NCBI RefSeq assembly: GCF_024172125.1
Contig: NZ_JAMZEA010000006.1
Span: 558,001-622,000, forward strand
Direction: 5' to 3'
DNA length: 64,000 nt
Origin: Actinomadura rupiterrae
GTDB taxonomy: Bacteria > Actinomycetota > Actinomycetes > Streptosporangiales > Streptosporangiaceae
Part shown: in pieces, positions 1 through 7,278 of the stretch
Position numbering within the stretch: the first letter of the stretch is position 1
Layout: the number at the start of each line of letters is the position of its first letter
Notes under the pieces: generated by a model
Seen by the model: the letters and a program-made list of their open reading frames with translations, nothing else
Database searches by the model: none
What the model was told of the DNA's origin: nothing
Made by a program: the position numbers and the translations under genes

Positions 1-1
1 C

Positions 2-274
2 GTGTACGACGCGGGTCTCGGGATCGAGCTGTACAACGGGGAGCCGACGTGCGCGATGCGCGAGCTGGGGGCGCTGATGCGCCGCTCCTGGGGCGACTTC
101 GCGCGGGACGGCGATCCGGGGTGGCTGCCGTTCGACCGCGACCGCCGCCTCACGCGGTCCTTCAACGGGCAGGTTTCGGAGGTCCGCTATCCCGAGGAGG
201 CGTCCCGCCGGATCTGGTCCGACGTCCGCTTCGGCTCCCTCCCAGGCTCCACACCACGGCCGGACGGCTCCTGA
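2..274 (+). CDS. Carboxylesterase (type B family), C-terminal fragment cut by window edge
   Basis: Only the last 90 or so codons are present; the frame is open to the left edge, so the true start lies outside the window. The pattern WGDFARDGDPGWLPFDRD followed by a basic, aromatic tail resembles the C-terminal end of type B carboxylesterases (para-nitrobenzyl esterase family), in which a Trp-x-x-Phe-Ala-x-x-Gly-Asp-Pro segment precedes the final helix. The catalytic Ser/Glu/His part is not visible. The stop codon (272-274) lies inside a 21-bp tandem repeat that runs on into the end of the convergent regulator gene. Family assignment from the C-terminal segment alone is fairly secure; substrate unknown. 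Confidence 0.75.
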   Translation: MYDAGLGIELYNGEPTCAMRELGALMRRSWGDFARDGDPGWLPFDRDRRLTRSFNGQVSEVRYPEEASRRIWSDVRFGSLPGSTPRPDGS

Positions 275-343
275 GCCCAGCCGGACGGCCTCCGAGTTCG
301 ACCGGACGTCTTCTGAGTCTAGCCGGGCGCGTTCTGGGCCTCG
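260..343. repeat. 21-bp tandem repeat, four degenerate copies, spanning two gene ends
   Basis: Copies begin at 260, 281, 302 and 323, exactly 21 bp apart, each starting CCGGACGG or CCGGGCGC and containing a TGAG/CGAG/TGGG core. The array contains the esterase stop codon in copy 1 and the last codons of the convergent regulator in copy 4. There are no spacers between units, so this is a minisatellite-like array. It is one of several short arrays at gene 3' ends in this window. Confidence 0.75.
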
Positions 344-1290
344 CGGGTGCGGGCGAGGAGGGCTTCGATGCCGTCGAGGTGCAGGCGGAGGCCGAACTCG
401 AAGAGCTCGTCCAGGTCGGCCAGGGTCGTCGCGCCCGGTGGGAGGGTGGCGGCGAGCGTGCGGAAGCGGCCGCCGGCGAACAGGTCGGTGTGCAGGGCGC
501 TGTCGGCCGACATCCGCTCGCTCCCGGTGATGCCGGTGTCGTGCTCGGCCTGCACCTCCAGCGCGTTGCTGGCGGCGATGCCGCCGACGTAGCCGTCCAG
601 GGCGAGGACGGTGTGGAGCATGTCGTGGGCGCTCAGCCCGAGCCCGTCGAGCGCGCGCAGCTCCCAGTCGACCATCCGGACGCCGCTCGGTACGGCGGGC
701 GGGCGGACGATCGAGTTGTGCATGATCGCGGTCAGCCAGGGGTGGCGGCGGTACGCGCGCCACTGGATGTGAGCGGACAGTTCGAGCTTCGCGCGCCAGC
801 CGGGCGGGCCGGGTTCGGGCGGGGGCTCCTCGCCGAACGCGACGTCCGCCATGAGCCGCAGCAGCTCGTCCTTGTCCGGGATGTACCGGTAGAGCGACAT
901 CGGGCCGACGCCGAGGTGCGCGGCGAGGCGGCGCATCGTGAGCGCGGTGAGGCCGTCCCGGTCCGCGAGGACGATCGCCGCCCTGACCACGACGTCCCGT
1001 GTCGAGCCTGGTGAAACGCCGATGGACGACGCTCCGGGCACGAGCCCGTCAGGTTCGAGGGGTTCCGGGGCCCGGTCGGCGACGAGGGTTCCGCCGCCCG
1101 GGACGGTGCGGACCCAGCCCTGCTCGCGCAGCACGCCGAGCGCTTTGGCGGCCGTCGCCATCGCGACACCGTGCTCCCGGACGATCTGCCGGGTGGACGG
1201 GACGCGCCGTCCTGCGGGCAGCTCCCCCGCCACGATCCGCTCCCTGATCGAGGCCGCGATACGCAGGTAGGGAGGCGTCGAACCCGTCAT
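319..1290 (-). CDS. Regulator with GntR-type winged helix fused to a complete TetR-type module
   Basis: 323 aa. Residues about 6-72 form a GntR-like winged helix (PYLRIAASIRERI, LPSTRQ-like PSTRQIVREHGV, GGGTLVA). After a linker of about 30 residues comes a second DNA-binding unit of TetR type (VLADRDGLTALTMRRLAAHLGV, SLYRYIPDKDELL) followed by an all-helical ligand domain. The ATG at 1288-1290 is chosen over an upstream in-frame start because GGTGGAGG lies 8-12 bases before it. It is divergent from the amidohydrolase gene, and three copies of CACCGTWCTAGW in the shared intergenic region are candidate operators. GntR-TetR chimeras of this kind are known in actinobacteria; the ligand cannot be inferred. 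Confidence 0.9.
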   Translation of the reverse strand: MTGSTPPYLRIAASIRERIVAGELPAGRRVPSTRQIVREHGVAMATAAKALGVLREQGWVRTVPGGGTLVADRAPEPLEPDGLVPGASSIGVSPGSTRDVVVRAAIVLADRDGLTALTMRRLAAHLGVGPMSLYRYIPDKDELLRLMADVAFGEEPPPEPGPPGWRAKLELSAHIQWRAYRRHPWLTAIMHNSIVRPPAVPSGVRMVDWELRALDGLGLSAHDMLHTVLALDGYVGGIAASNALEVQAEHDTGITGSERMSADSALHTDLFAGGRFRTLAATLPPGATTLADLDELFEFGLRLHLDGIEALLARTREAQNAPG

Positions 1291-1302
1291 GTGCCGCGCC
1301 TC

Positions 1303-1347
1303 CACCGTTCTAGTCCGCTCACGCGCTTCCGGCCACCGTACTAGTAC
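1303..1347. promoter_or_regulatory. Two candidate operator boxes (CACCGTWCTAGT) before the GntR-TetR gene
   Basis: CACCGTTCTAGT at 1303-1314 and CACCGTACTAGT at 1334-1345 are near-identical direct repeats 31 bp apart; the second is extended into the perfect palindrome GTACTAGTAC (1338-1347). A third copy lies at 1431. Placement immediately upstream of the regulator start suggests autoregulation. Confidence 0.5.
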
Positions 1348-1395
1348 AGACATCCATGACGGACGCCTGAATGCACTGAATTCAACCGGATCGCC

Positions 1396-1425
1396 TTGGG
1401 CGGCCCGGTCGCGCGTCGATACATT
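1396..1425 (+). promoter_or_regulatory. Candidate sigma-70 type promoter of the amidohydrolase gene
   Basis: TTGGGC (1396-1401) and TACATT (1420-1425) are separated by 18 bp and point towards the start at 1463. The third operator box begins 6 bp downstream of the -10 element, where a repressor would block initiation. Confidence 0.4.
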
Positions 1426-1430
1426 GTACG

Positions 1431-1442
1431 CACCGTACTAGA
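1431..1442. promoter_or_regulatory. Third CACCGTACTAGA box, at the amidohydrolase promoter
   Basis: CACCGTACTAGA matches the two boxes near the regulator start in 11 of 12 positions or better. It sits just after the candidate -10 element and overlaps the start of the GAGGAG ribosome-binding region of the gene at 1463. Confidence 0.5.
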
Positions 1443-1462
1443 GGAGCTTCGGGGAGCTGCAC

Positions 1463-3046
1463 ATGCCGCATGACGAAAGGGCGAGGTCGCGTCGCGAGGT
1501 GCTGGGCGGGACGGCGGCGCTCGCGGGGGCGGCGCTGTTCGCCTCCGCAAGCGCCACCGCCGCCGCTGCCGCCACCCCAGCGGGCCCAGCGGCTCGGCGC
1601 GGCAAGGACGAGGCGTTCGCGCTCACGCACGTCACCTTGATCGATGCGACCGGAGCACCGCCGCAGAACGACATGACCGTCCTCGTGCGCGGACGAACGA
1701 TCGCGGCCATCGGGAAGACCGGCGCGCTCGCTGTCCCGGCAGACGCGAAGGTTCTGGATCTGACCGGCCGGTTCGTCATCCCGGGGCTGGTGGAGTCGCA
1801 CGTGCACAGCGCCGGTCCGGAGGCGGTGGTGCCGCCGCTGTACGCGCTGACCGGCGTGACGACCGTCCGGGAGATGCGCGGCGAGTCCGTCCACCACCGG
1901 TGGCGGGACAGGATCGCGAGCGGCGCGCTGCTCGGCCCGAGGTGGATCATCGGCAGCCCGATCATCGACGGCCGGCCGTCGCTGCACACGTCCGACACGG
2001 GCTCGCTGATCGAGGTCGCGGACGCCGCCGGGGCCCGCGCGGCGGTGCGGCGGGTGAAGCGCGAGGGCGCCGACTTCGTGAAGGTCTACTCGCGGCTGAC
2101 CCGCGCGGCGTACTTCGCGATCGCGGACGAAGCGCGCCGCCAGGGCATTCCGTACACCGGCCACTGCCCGGACCCGGTCACGATCGCCGAGGCCGTCCGC
2201 GCCGGGCACCGGACCCTGGAGCACATGGACGCCGTGCTGCTGGCGACGTCATCGCGCGAGGCGGAGATCCGGCGCGGCATGGCGGCGATCACCACCGACG
2301 CCTCGCAGGACACGTTCCACCGCTATCACGCCTGGTACCAGCAGGTTTACCCGCTGGAGCACATCGCCGTGCGCAGTTTCGATCCGCAACGGACGGACGC
2401 GCTCTTCGACGACCTGCGGCGGCATGCGCGTGCGGTCGTCCCGACGCTCCGCGTCCACCAAACGCTCGAAACACCGGAGACGAACCGGAAGACCGACGAG
2501 TGGCGGTACCTGCCGTCCGGTATGACCGGCTGGTGGGCCGATGTCACCGAGGTGATGACCGGCGGGCGCTCCCCGGAGCAGGCCGCCCGGATCAGGGAGA
2601 TCTTCGAGCACCGCAAGGCGCTCGTCGGGCGCATGCATCGAGCCGGGGTCCAGGTTCTCGCCGGAACCGACACCGGCAATCCGTACCTCGTCCCGGGTTT
2701 CGCGCTGCACGAGGAGCTGGAACTCCTTGTGCAATCGGGCCTCACGCCGATGCAGGCGCTCCAGGCGGCCACAAACCGGCCCGCCCAAGCCTTCGGCATG
2801 GACGCCGAGGTGGGAACGGTCGAGCCGGGCAAGCGCGCCGATCTCGTCGTCCTCGATGCCGACCCGCTTGCGGACATCCGCAACACGCGCCGGATCGATG
2901 CGCTGGTCGTCAACGGCCGCCTGATCACCTCGGACGAGCGGGCCCGCCTCCTCGCGGACGTCGAGCAAGCCGCCCGGTCGGATCAGTCGCAGACCACGGC
3001 GATGGCTGCCGGGTGCGCGTGCGCGAAACACCCGTCCCACGCCTAG
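1463..3046 (+). CDS. Tat-exported amidohydrolase (imidazolonepropionase-like)
   Basis: 527 aa. The N-terminus has a twin-arginine motif (SRREVLG) followed by an Ala-rich hydrophobic stretch to about residue 38, so export as a folded metalloprotein is likely. The metal-dependent amidohydrolase fold is shown by VIPGLVESHVHSAG (first His pair, about residue 110), a central KVYSRLTRAAY region with the metal-bridging Lys candidate, TGHCPDP, and GTDTGNPYLVPGFALHEEL with the conserved Asp, then the ADLVVLDADPL closing beta-sandwich. Substrate is uncertain: this subfamily includes prolidase-like and imidazolone hydrolases. GAGGAGC precedes the ATG. The final codons and the stop lie within a 23-bp tandem repeat. 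Probably controlled by the divergent GntR-TetR regulator. Confidence 0.9.
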   Translation: MPHDERARSRREVLGGTAALAGAALFASASATAAAAATPAGPAARRGKDEAFALTHVTLIDATGAPPQNDMTVLVRGRTIAAIGKTGALAVPADAKVLDLTGRFVIPGLVESHVHSAGPEAVVPPLYALTGVTTVREMRGESVHHRWRDRIASGALLGPRWIIGSPIIDGRPSLHTSDTGSLIEVADAAGARAAVRRVKREGADFVKVYSRLTRAAYFAIADEARRQGIPYTGHCPDPVTIAEAVRAGHRTLEHMDAVLLATSSREAEIRRGMAAITTDASQDTFHRYHAWYQQVYPLEHIAVRSFDPQRTDALFDDLRRHARAVVPTLRVHQTLETPETNRKTDEWRYLPSGMTGWWADVTEVMTGGRSPEQAARIREIFEHRKALVGRMHRAGVQVLAGTDTGNPYLVPGFALHEELELLVQSGLTPMQALQAATNRPAQAFGMDAEVGTVEPGKRADLVVLDADPLADIRNTRRIDALVVNGRLITSDERARLLADVEQAARSDQSQTTAMAAGCACAKHPSHA

Positions 3047-3127
3047 CGAGTACCGAGTCCCACGCCTACCGAACGCGAGGGCCCACGCCTAGCGAACGTG
3101 GAGGCGCACGCCTAGCGAAGATGACGG
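3036..3127. repeat. 23-bp tandem repeat, four copies, starting inside the amidohydrolase 3' end
   Basis: Units begin at 3036, 3059, 3082 and 3105, each carrying CACGCCTAGCGA or CACGCCTACCGA. The first unit encodes the end of the amidohydrolase and supplies its TAG stop. Since 23 is not a multiple of three, the unit is not a peptide repeat. It occupies most of the gap before the SDR gene. Confidence 0.8.
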
Positions 3128-3214
3128 GCCGTTCGCCGTCCCTTGACCTTCCGCCCGGACATATTCGGGTATTTCCCCTCAAGGTGATCCGTCGCCGAGT
3201 GGAGGGAGCCGCTC

Positions 3215-4099
3215 ATGCGGGTGTTCGTCACGGGCGCGTCCGGATGGATCGGATCGGCGCTCGTGCCCGAGCTGCTCGGGGCCGGGCACAAGGTCATGGG
3301 CCTCGCCAGGTCGGACGCCACGGCCGCCGCCGTCGCCGGGGCGGGCGCCGAACCGGTGCGCGGGGACCTGTCCCATCCCGACACCCTGCGGGCCGCCGCC
3401 ACCGAGGCGGACGGGGTGATTCACCTGGCGTTCGACCACGATTTCTCCCGGTTCGGGGAGGCGGTCAGGACGGACGCGCACGTCATCGAGACGCTGTGCG
3501 GGGCGCTCGCGTACACGGGCAAGGCGCTGGTCGTGACGTCCGGGACGCCCGCCGTGCCGGGGCACGTGGCGACCGAGCGCTACGAGTCCCTGCCCGACTC
3601 GCCCGGAGGGGCGCGGGACGCGAACGCCCGGATCGCCCTCGCCGCCTCCGACCGGGGCGTCCGGTCGTCCGTCGTGCGGCTGCCCCGGTCGGTGCACGGC
3701 CCGGGCGACCGGCACGGGTTCGTCGCGCGCATGATCGACCTCGCCCGGCAGAAGCGCGTGTCCGGGCAGGTCAGGGACGGGTCGGCGCGCTGGCCTGCCG
3801 TCCACGTCATGGACGCGGCGCGGCTGTACCGGCTGGCGCTCGAAGGCGCCCTGGCCGGTTCGGTACTGCACGCGGTCGGCGACGAGGGCGTGCCGACTCA
3901 TGACATCGCCGAGGTGATCGGCCGGCATCTGAACGTGCCGGTCGAGTCCCTTCCGGTCGAGGACTTCGGGTTCCTCGGCCAGCTCCTGGCGACCGACCAG
4001 CCCGCCTCGGCCACCGTGACCCGCGACCTCCTGGACTGGCGGCCGACGCACCCCGGGCTCATCGACGACATGGAGAAGGGCCACTATTTCGACGCCTGA
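3215..4099 (+). CDS. NAD(P)-dependent epimerase/dehydratase, atypical SDR family
   Basis: 294 aa. The N-terminal VTGASGWIGSALVPEL is the GxxGxxG dinucleotide-binding loop of extended/atypical SDR proteins, followed by an acidic-rich second strand region and HLAFDHDFSRF. The typical catalytic YxxxK is not evident (VTSGTPAVPGHVATERYESL is in its place), as in many atypical SDRs that act as binding or ene-reductase-like proteins. GGAGGGA at 3201-3207 precedes the ATG. It converges on deoC with 9 bp between stops. No pathway neighbour identifies its substrate. Confidence 0.85.
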   Translation: MRVFVTGASGWIGSALVPELLGAGHKVMGLARSDATAAAVAGAGAEPVRGDLSHPDTLRAAATEADGVIHLAFDHDFSRFGEAVRTDAHVIETLCGALAYTGKALVVTSGTPAVPGHVATERYESLPDSPGGARDANARIALAASDRGVRSSVVRLPRSVHGPGDRHGFVARMIDLARQKRVSGQVRDGSARWPAVHVMDAARLYRLALEGALAGSVLHAVGDEGVPTHDIAEVIGRHLNVPVESLPVEDFGFLGQLLATDQPASATVTRDLLDWRPTHPGLIDDMEKGHYFDA

Positions 4100-4112
4100 C
4101 CAGCCCGGTCAG
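4096..4112. terminator. Short hairpin between convergent stops
   Basis: CTGACC (4096-4101) and GGTCAG (4107-4112) form a perfect 6-bp stem with a 5-base loop that includes both convergent stop codons. There is no T-tract, and the stem is short, so this is only a weak candidate for a bidirectional terminator. Confidence 0.3.
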
Positions 4113-4852
4113 TAGCCGGAGCCCTCCGCCGCGGCGGCAGGAGCGCGGCCTTCGAGGCGTCCTTCCAGGTCGGCGAGGATCGTGGCCGTCGCGGTCGCGC
4201 CGAACCGCGTCGCGCCGAGGCGGTGCATCTCCAGCAGGGCATCCAGGCTGCGGACGCCGCCGGCGGCCTTGACCTCGACGTCCGGGCCGACGGTGCGGCG
4301 CATCAGCGCGATGTCGGCGGGTGTCGCGCCGGTCGGCGCGAAGCCGGTGCTGGTCTTGACGAACGCGGCGCCCGCGGCCTCGGCGGCGCGGCATCCCTCG
4401 ATCTTCTGGCGCTCGTCCAGGTAGGCGTTCTCCAGGATCACCTTCACCGGACGGCCGCGCGCGGCGGTCACGACGGCCGCGATCTCGTTCTGGACGAACT
4501 CGGTGTCGCCCTCCTTGAGGCGCCCGACGTTGACGACCATGTCGATCTCGTCCGCGCCGCGCCCGACCAGTTCGGCCGTCTCGTAGGCCTTCACCTCCGT
4601 GGTCGTGTCGCCGTGCGGGAAGCCGACGACGGTGCCGACCGCGACGCCGCTCCCCCGCAGGGTTTCGGCCGCCAGCGCGACGTCCGCCGGACGGACGCAG
4701 ACCGAGGCCGTCCGGTAGGCGAGCGCGGTCTCCAACCCGGCCTCGACCTCGGCGGACGTGAGGTCCGGGCGGAGCAGCGAGTGGTCGATCATCCCGGCGA
4801 CCTGCGCGGGGGTGGGGAGGGGACCGTCCCAGACGGGGGTTTCGGTGGGCAT
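4109..4852 (-). CDS. deoC: Deoxyribose-phosphate aldolase
   Basis: 247 aa, close to the usual family length. DeoC cleaves 2-deoxyribose 5-phosphate to glyceraldehyde 3-phosphate and acetaldehyde in deoxynucleoside catabolism in the cytoplasm. The active site is intact: DEIDMVVN with the catalytic Asp (D104), FVKTSTGF with the Schiff-base Lys (K166), and VKAAGGVR with the second Lys (K195). GAAGGAG precedes the ATG. It is divergent from a GntR/UTRA-family gene, and the intergenic region has a HutC-type operator, so this regulator probably controls deoC. Confidence 0.96.
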   Translation of the reverse strand: MPTETPVWDGPLPTPAQVAGMIDHSLLRPDLTSAEVEAGLETALAYRTASVCVRPADVALAAETLRGSGVAVGTVVGFPHGDTTTEVKAYETAELVGRGADEIDMVVNVGRLKEGDTEFVQNEIAAVVTAARGRPVKVILENAYLDERQKIEGCRAAEAAGAAFVKTSTGFAPTGATPADIALMRRTVGPDVEVKAAGGVRSLDALLEMHRLGATRFGATATATILADLEGRLEGRAPAAAAEGSGY

Positions 4853-4875
4853 TCCGGGGGCTCCTTCGGAGTAAG

Positions 4876-4897
4876 CTGTCTATACAGCCTATACAGG
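4876..4897. promoter_or_regulatory. HutC/GntR-type operator between deoC and its divergent regulator
   Basis: GTCTATAC (4878-4885) matches the GT-N-TA-N-AC core known for HutC-subfamily GntR regulators. CTATACAG occurs twice, at 4880-4887 and 4889-4896, 9 bp apart, and CTGTCTATACAG is a near-palindrome. The site is 24 bp upstream of the deoC start. Confidence 0.6.
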
Positions 4898-4974
4898 TCG
4901 GTGCGGTCCTCGGAACGGGCAGACTGGGACGGCCGCTCCCGCCCCGGCGGCGCCCGTACGACCGGTGAGGAACG

Positions 4975-5673
4975 ATGGCCGTATCACGACCGCTCTACGA
5001 GCGCATCGAGAAGCAGCTGCGCCGCCGCCTGGACGCCGCCGCCGAGGGGGACCCGTTCCCGTCGGAGACGCGGCTGGCGCAGGAGTTCGACGTGTCCCGG
5101 ATGACCGTGCGCGCGGCGCTGGCCGGGCTGGAGCGTGACGGGCTGCTCGAACGCGTCCCGGGCAAGGGCACGTTCGTGCGCCGTCCGGCCACGTCCCGTC
5201 CGGTGGGGACGCTCCTCAGCTTCCACGACCAGGCTTTGACACTCGGGCGGACGCCCCGGTCGTCCGTCCTCGAAGCGGGATTGCGCGCGGCCACCCCGGA
5301 GGAGGCTTCAGCGCTGGGCCATCAGCGGGTCGTCGCCGTCCGCCGCACGCGCTTCCTGGGCGAGGAGGCGGTCGCCATCGAGGACGCGGCCTTTCCGGAT
5401 TCGCTGAGCGCCGTGCTGGACGCCGACATCGAGACGGCCTCGCTGCACCAGGCGTTGCGCCAGCTCGGATTCGAGCCGACCGCCGGCACGTCCTTCCTCA
5501 CCGCGCGCATCGCGGGGGACGACGCCGTCCACCTAGGCGTCCCGCCCGAAACCCCGCTATTGGTCGAGACCCGGACCATCGTCGATCAGCATGGCGCCCC
5601 GCTGGAGCATTCGACCAGCGCATACGTCGCCGAGCGCTACAACCTCAAGGTCGACTTCACGATCGTCCGGTAG
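4975..5673 (+). CDS. GntR-family regulator, HutC subfamily with UTRA domain
   Basis: 232 aa. Residues about 7-70 are the winged helix (PLYERIEKQLRRRL, FPSETRLAQEFDVSRMTVRAAL, VPGKGTFV). The rest is a UTRA effector domain (RRTRFLGEEAVAIEDAAFP, GVPPETPLLVETRTI, HSTSAYVAERYNLKVDF). GAGGAACG precedes the ATG. Its divergent position relative to deoC and the GT-N-TA-N-AC site between them suggest it senses a phosphorylated sugar and controls deoC and itself. Its 3' end overlaps the convergent S51 peptidase gene by 17 bp. Confidence 0.93.
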   Translation: MAVSRPLYERIEKQLRRRLDAAAEGDPFPSETRLAQEFDVSRMTVRAALAGLERDGLLERVPGKGTFVRRPATSRPVGTLLSFHDQALTLGRTPRSSVLEAGLRAATPEEASALGHQRVVAVRRTRFLGEEAVAIEDAAFPDSLSAVLDADIETASLHQALRQLGFEPTAGTSFLTARIAGDDAVHLGVPPETPLLVETRTIVDQHGAPLEHSTSAYVAERYNLKVDFTIVR

Positions 5674-6283
5674 CGGAGTGCGTCGGCGACGATTCAAGGC
5701 TCCACCGATCGCCGACGACCGTGATGACCTGGTCATCGTTGATGGAGACGAAACGGCCGGAAGCGTCCGCTGCGAGGCGGTCGTGGCGTTCAGCGCGTCC
5801 TCGGTTCCGGTGGGCCAGGACGATGAACGGGACGAGCCCCATCCCGGCCGTGCCGTCCGGCCGTCCGGGATCATCCAGATCCTCGAACGTTCGCAGGTCA
5901 GGCCCGGCAAGCGCGGCCCCGGCCGAGATCCCGGCGTACGCGAGTCGGCCTTCGCGCACAGCTTCGGCCGCCAGCTGGGCGAACCCGCTGCGCTGGGCGT
6001 GTTCGAGCAGGAACATCGCAAATCCGCCGCAGACGAAGACGACCTGGGCTCGATCGAGGGCCTGGCGGACGTCCTGCCGCGAGGCGTGCTCCAGGTCGAG
6101 CCGCTCGACCTCAAGCCCCTCCGCCCGGAGCAGGTCGTCCGCGACCTGGACGTAGGGCGCGGACGGCAGCGGAGTGGCCGCCGTAGGGATCAGCAGCGCG
6201 CGGCGCGGTTCGCCGGGCAACCCGTCCAGCCACGACGGCAGCGCTCCCAGCCCGGCCGACCCGAGGAACAACCGCTGCGGCAT
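5657..6283 (-). CDS. Peptidase family S51 (dipeptidase E-like)
   Basis: 208 aa from the ATG at 6283, chosen because AGAAAGGA lies 6-7 bases upstream; a longer form adding 15 residues has no comparable signal. The family hydrolyses Asp-X dipeptides or cyanophycin-derived peptides through a Ser nucleophile. AYAGISAGAAL carries the GxSAG nucleophile elbow and VVFVCGGFAMFLLEH is the conserved glycine-rich strand before it. The C-terminal region has INDDQVITVVGD. It follows the alpha/beta hydrolase gene by 35 bp on the same strand, so the two are probably co-transcribed. Confidence 0.85.
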   Translation of the reverse strand: MPQRLFLGSAGLGALPSWLDGLPGEPRRALLIPTAATPLPSAPYVQVADDLLRAEGLEVERLDLEHASRQDVRQALDRAQVVFVCGGFAMFLLEHAQRSGFAQLAAEAVREGRLAYAGISAGAALAGPDLRTFEDLDDPGRPDGTAGMGLVPFIVLAHRNRGRAERHDRLAADASGRFVSINDDQVITVVGDRWSLESSPTHSATGRS

Positions 6284-6318
6284 CGGCGTCCTTTCTCGTG
6301 GTCCCTGACCTGCCGAGA

Positions 6319-7194
6319 TTACTGCCAAACTCGTTCAAGGAAGTCGGCGATGAGCGGGGCGATCTCCGGGAGGTGCGTTTCGAGGGCGAAGTGGCCGGTG
6401 TCGAAGAGGTGAAGTTCGGCATCCGGAACGTCGTCCAGGTAGGCGTGGGCGCCGGGCGCGGGGAAGAACGGGTCGTTCGCGCCCCAGGTGATCAGCGTCG
6501 GCGGGGTGTGCTTGCGCAGCCAGCCTTGCCAGTGGCCGTAGCGCTCGACGTTGGAGTGGTAGTCGAAGGCCAGCGCGATCTGGGCTTCCTTGCGTCCGGG
6601 GAGGTCGAGGAAGTGCCGGTCGAGCGTCCATGAGCCGGGGTCGATGACCTGGGGGTCGGTGACGCCGGTCTCGTACTGGCCGCGCGTGCCGTCGAGGGTG
6701 AGCAGGTTTCGGATGGCCTGCTCGGCGTCCGGGTTCTCGGGCTTGAGGGCGATGAAGTCGCGCGCGCCGTCCGAGAGTCCGGCCTCGTAGGCGTTGCCAT
6801 TCTGGACGACCAGCCCGGCGATCCACTCGGGGTGCCTTTCGGCCAGCCGGAACCCGACCGGAGCACCGAAGTCGAACACGTACATGACGAAGCGCCGCAA
6901 CCCGAGCCCCTGGACGAACCCTTCGGTGACGTCGGCAAGCCGGTCGAAGGTGTAGGTGAAGTCGGCAGGCGCCTCGGTGTGCCCGAACCCCGGGTAGTCG
7001 GGCGCGATGAGGCGGTAGCGCGACCCGAGGACGTCGATCAGCCGCCGGAACTGGTGCGAGCCCGATGGGAACCCGTGCAGCAGAAGCAGGACGGGCGCGT
7101 CGTCCCGCTCAGGCAGCGACTCCCGGTAGAACACACGCACACCGTCCACGTCCAAGTACCGATGGACGACGCGAGCAACCTCGGAGTACGTCAT
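6319..7194 (-). CDS. Alpha/beta hydrolase, haloalkane dehalogenase/epoxide hydrolase type
   Basis: 291 aa. LLLHGFPSGSHQFRRLI is the HGxP oxyanion loop. The nucleophile elbow reads MYVFDFGAPVGFRLA, with Asp rather than Ser as the expected nucleophile, as in haloalkane dehalogenases and epoxide hydrolases. FDTGHFALETH supplies the catalytic His. GAAAGG precedes the ATG. It is divergent from the CGNR gene and shares with it a promoter flanked by four phased heptamers. The actual substrate class (halide, epoxide or other) cannot be told from the sequence. Confidence 0.9.
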   Translation of the reverse strand: MTYSEVARVVHRYLDVDGVRVFYRESLPERDDAPVLLLLHGFPSGSHQFRRLIDVLGSRYRLIAPDYPGFGHTEAPADFTYTFDRLADVTEGFVQGLGLRRFVMYVFDFGAPVGFRLAERHPEWIAGLVVQNGNAYEAGLSDGARDFIALKPENPDAEQAIRNLLTLDGTRGQYETGVTDPQVIDPGSWTLDRHFLDLPGRKEAQIALAFDYHSNVERYGHWQGWLRKHTPPTLITWGANDPFFPAPGAHAYLDDVPDAELHLFDTGHFALETHLPEIAPLIADFLERVWQ

Positions 7195-7196
7195 CT

Positions 7197-7275
7197 CTAA
7201 TGCCTTTCAGCGAGAATGATGCGTTAGTTATAGCGAGCGACGACCTAACGCGTCAACACCGAGATGTAGCATTAG
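7197..7275. promoter_or_regulatory. Four-box symmetric operator, heptamers exactly 24 bp apart
   Basis: CTAATGC (7197-7203), GCGTTAG (7221-7227), CTAACGC (7245-7251) and GCATTAG (7269-7275) are spaced at 24, 24 and 24 bp. The inner and outer pairs are both perfect inverted repeats about the same centre (7236). The outer boxes lie 2-3 bases from the hydrolase and CGNR start codons, and the inner boxes abut the -10 and -35 elements of the minus-strand promoter. Most likely bound by the adjacent CGNR protein, though this is inference. Confidence 0.7.
7227..7256 (-). promoter_or_regulatory. Promoter of the alpha/beta hydrolase gene
   Basis: On the minus strand TTGACG (7251-7256) and TATAAC (7227-7232) are separated by 18 bp, a good sigma-70 type promoter. 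Both elements touch inner heptamers of the four-box operator. Confidence 0.55.
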
Positions 7276-7278
7276 CCC

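Noticed and set aside
3143..3175. Promoter for the SDR gene (TTGACC with TATTTC or TATTCG)
   Set aside because: The spacers would be 21 or 13 bp, outside the normal range.
1900..3903. Long plus-strand frame through the amidohydrolase and SDR genes
   Set aside because: It is an Arg-rich, motif-free shadow frame crossing two well-supported genes and a tandem repeat.
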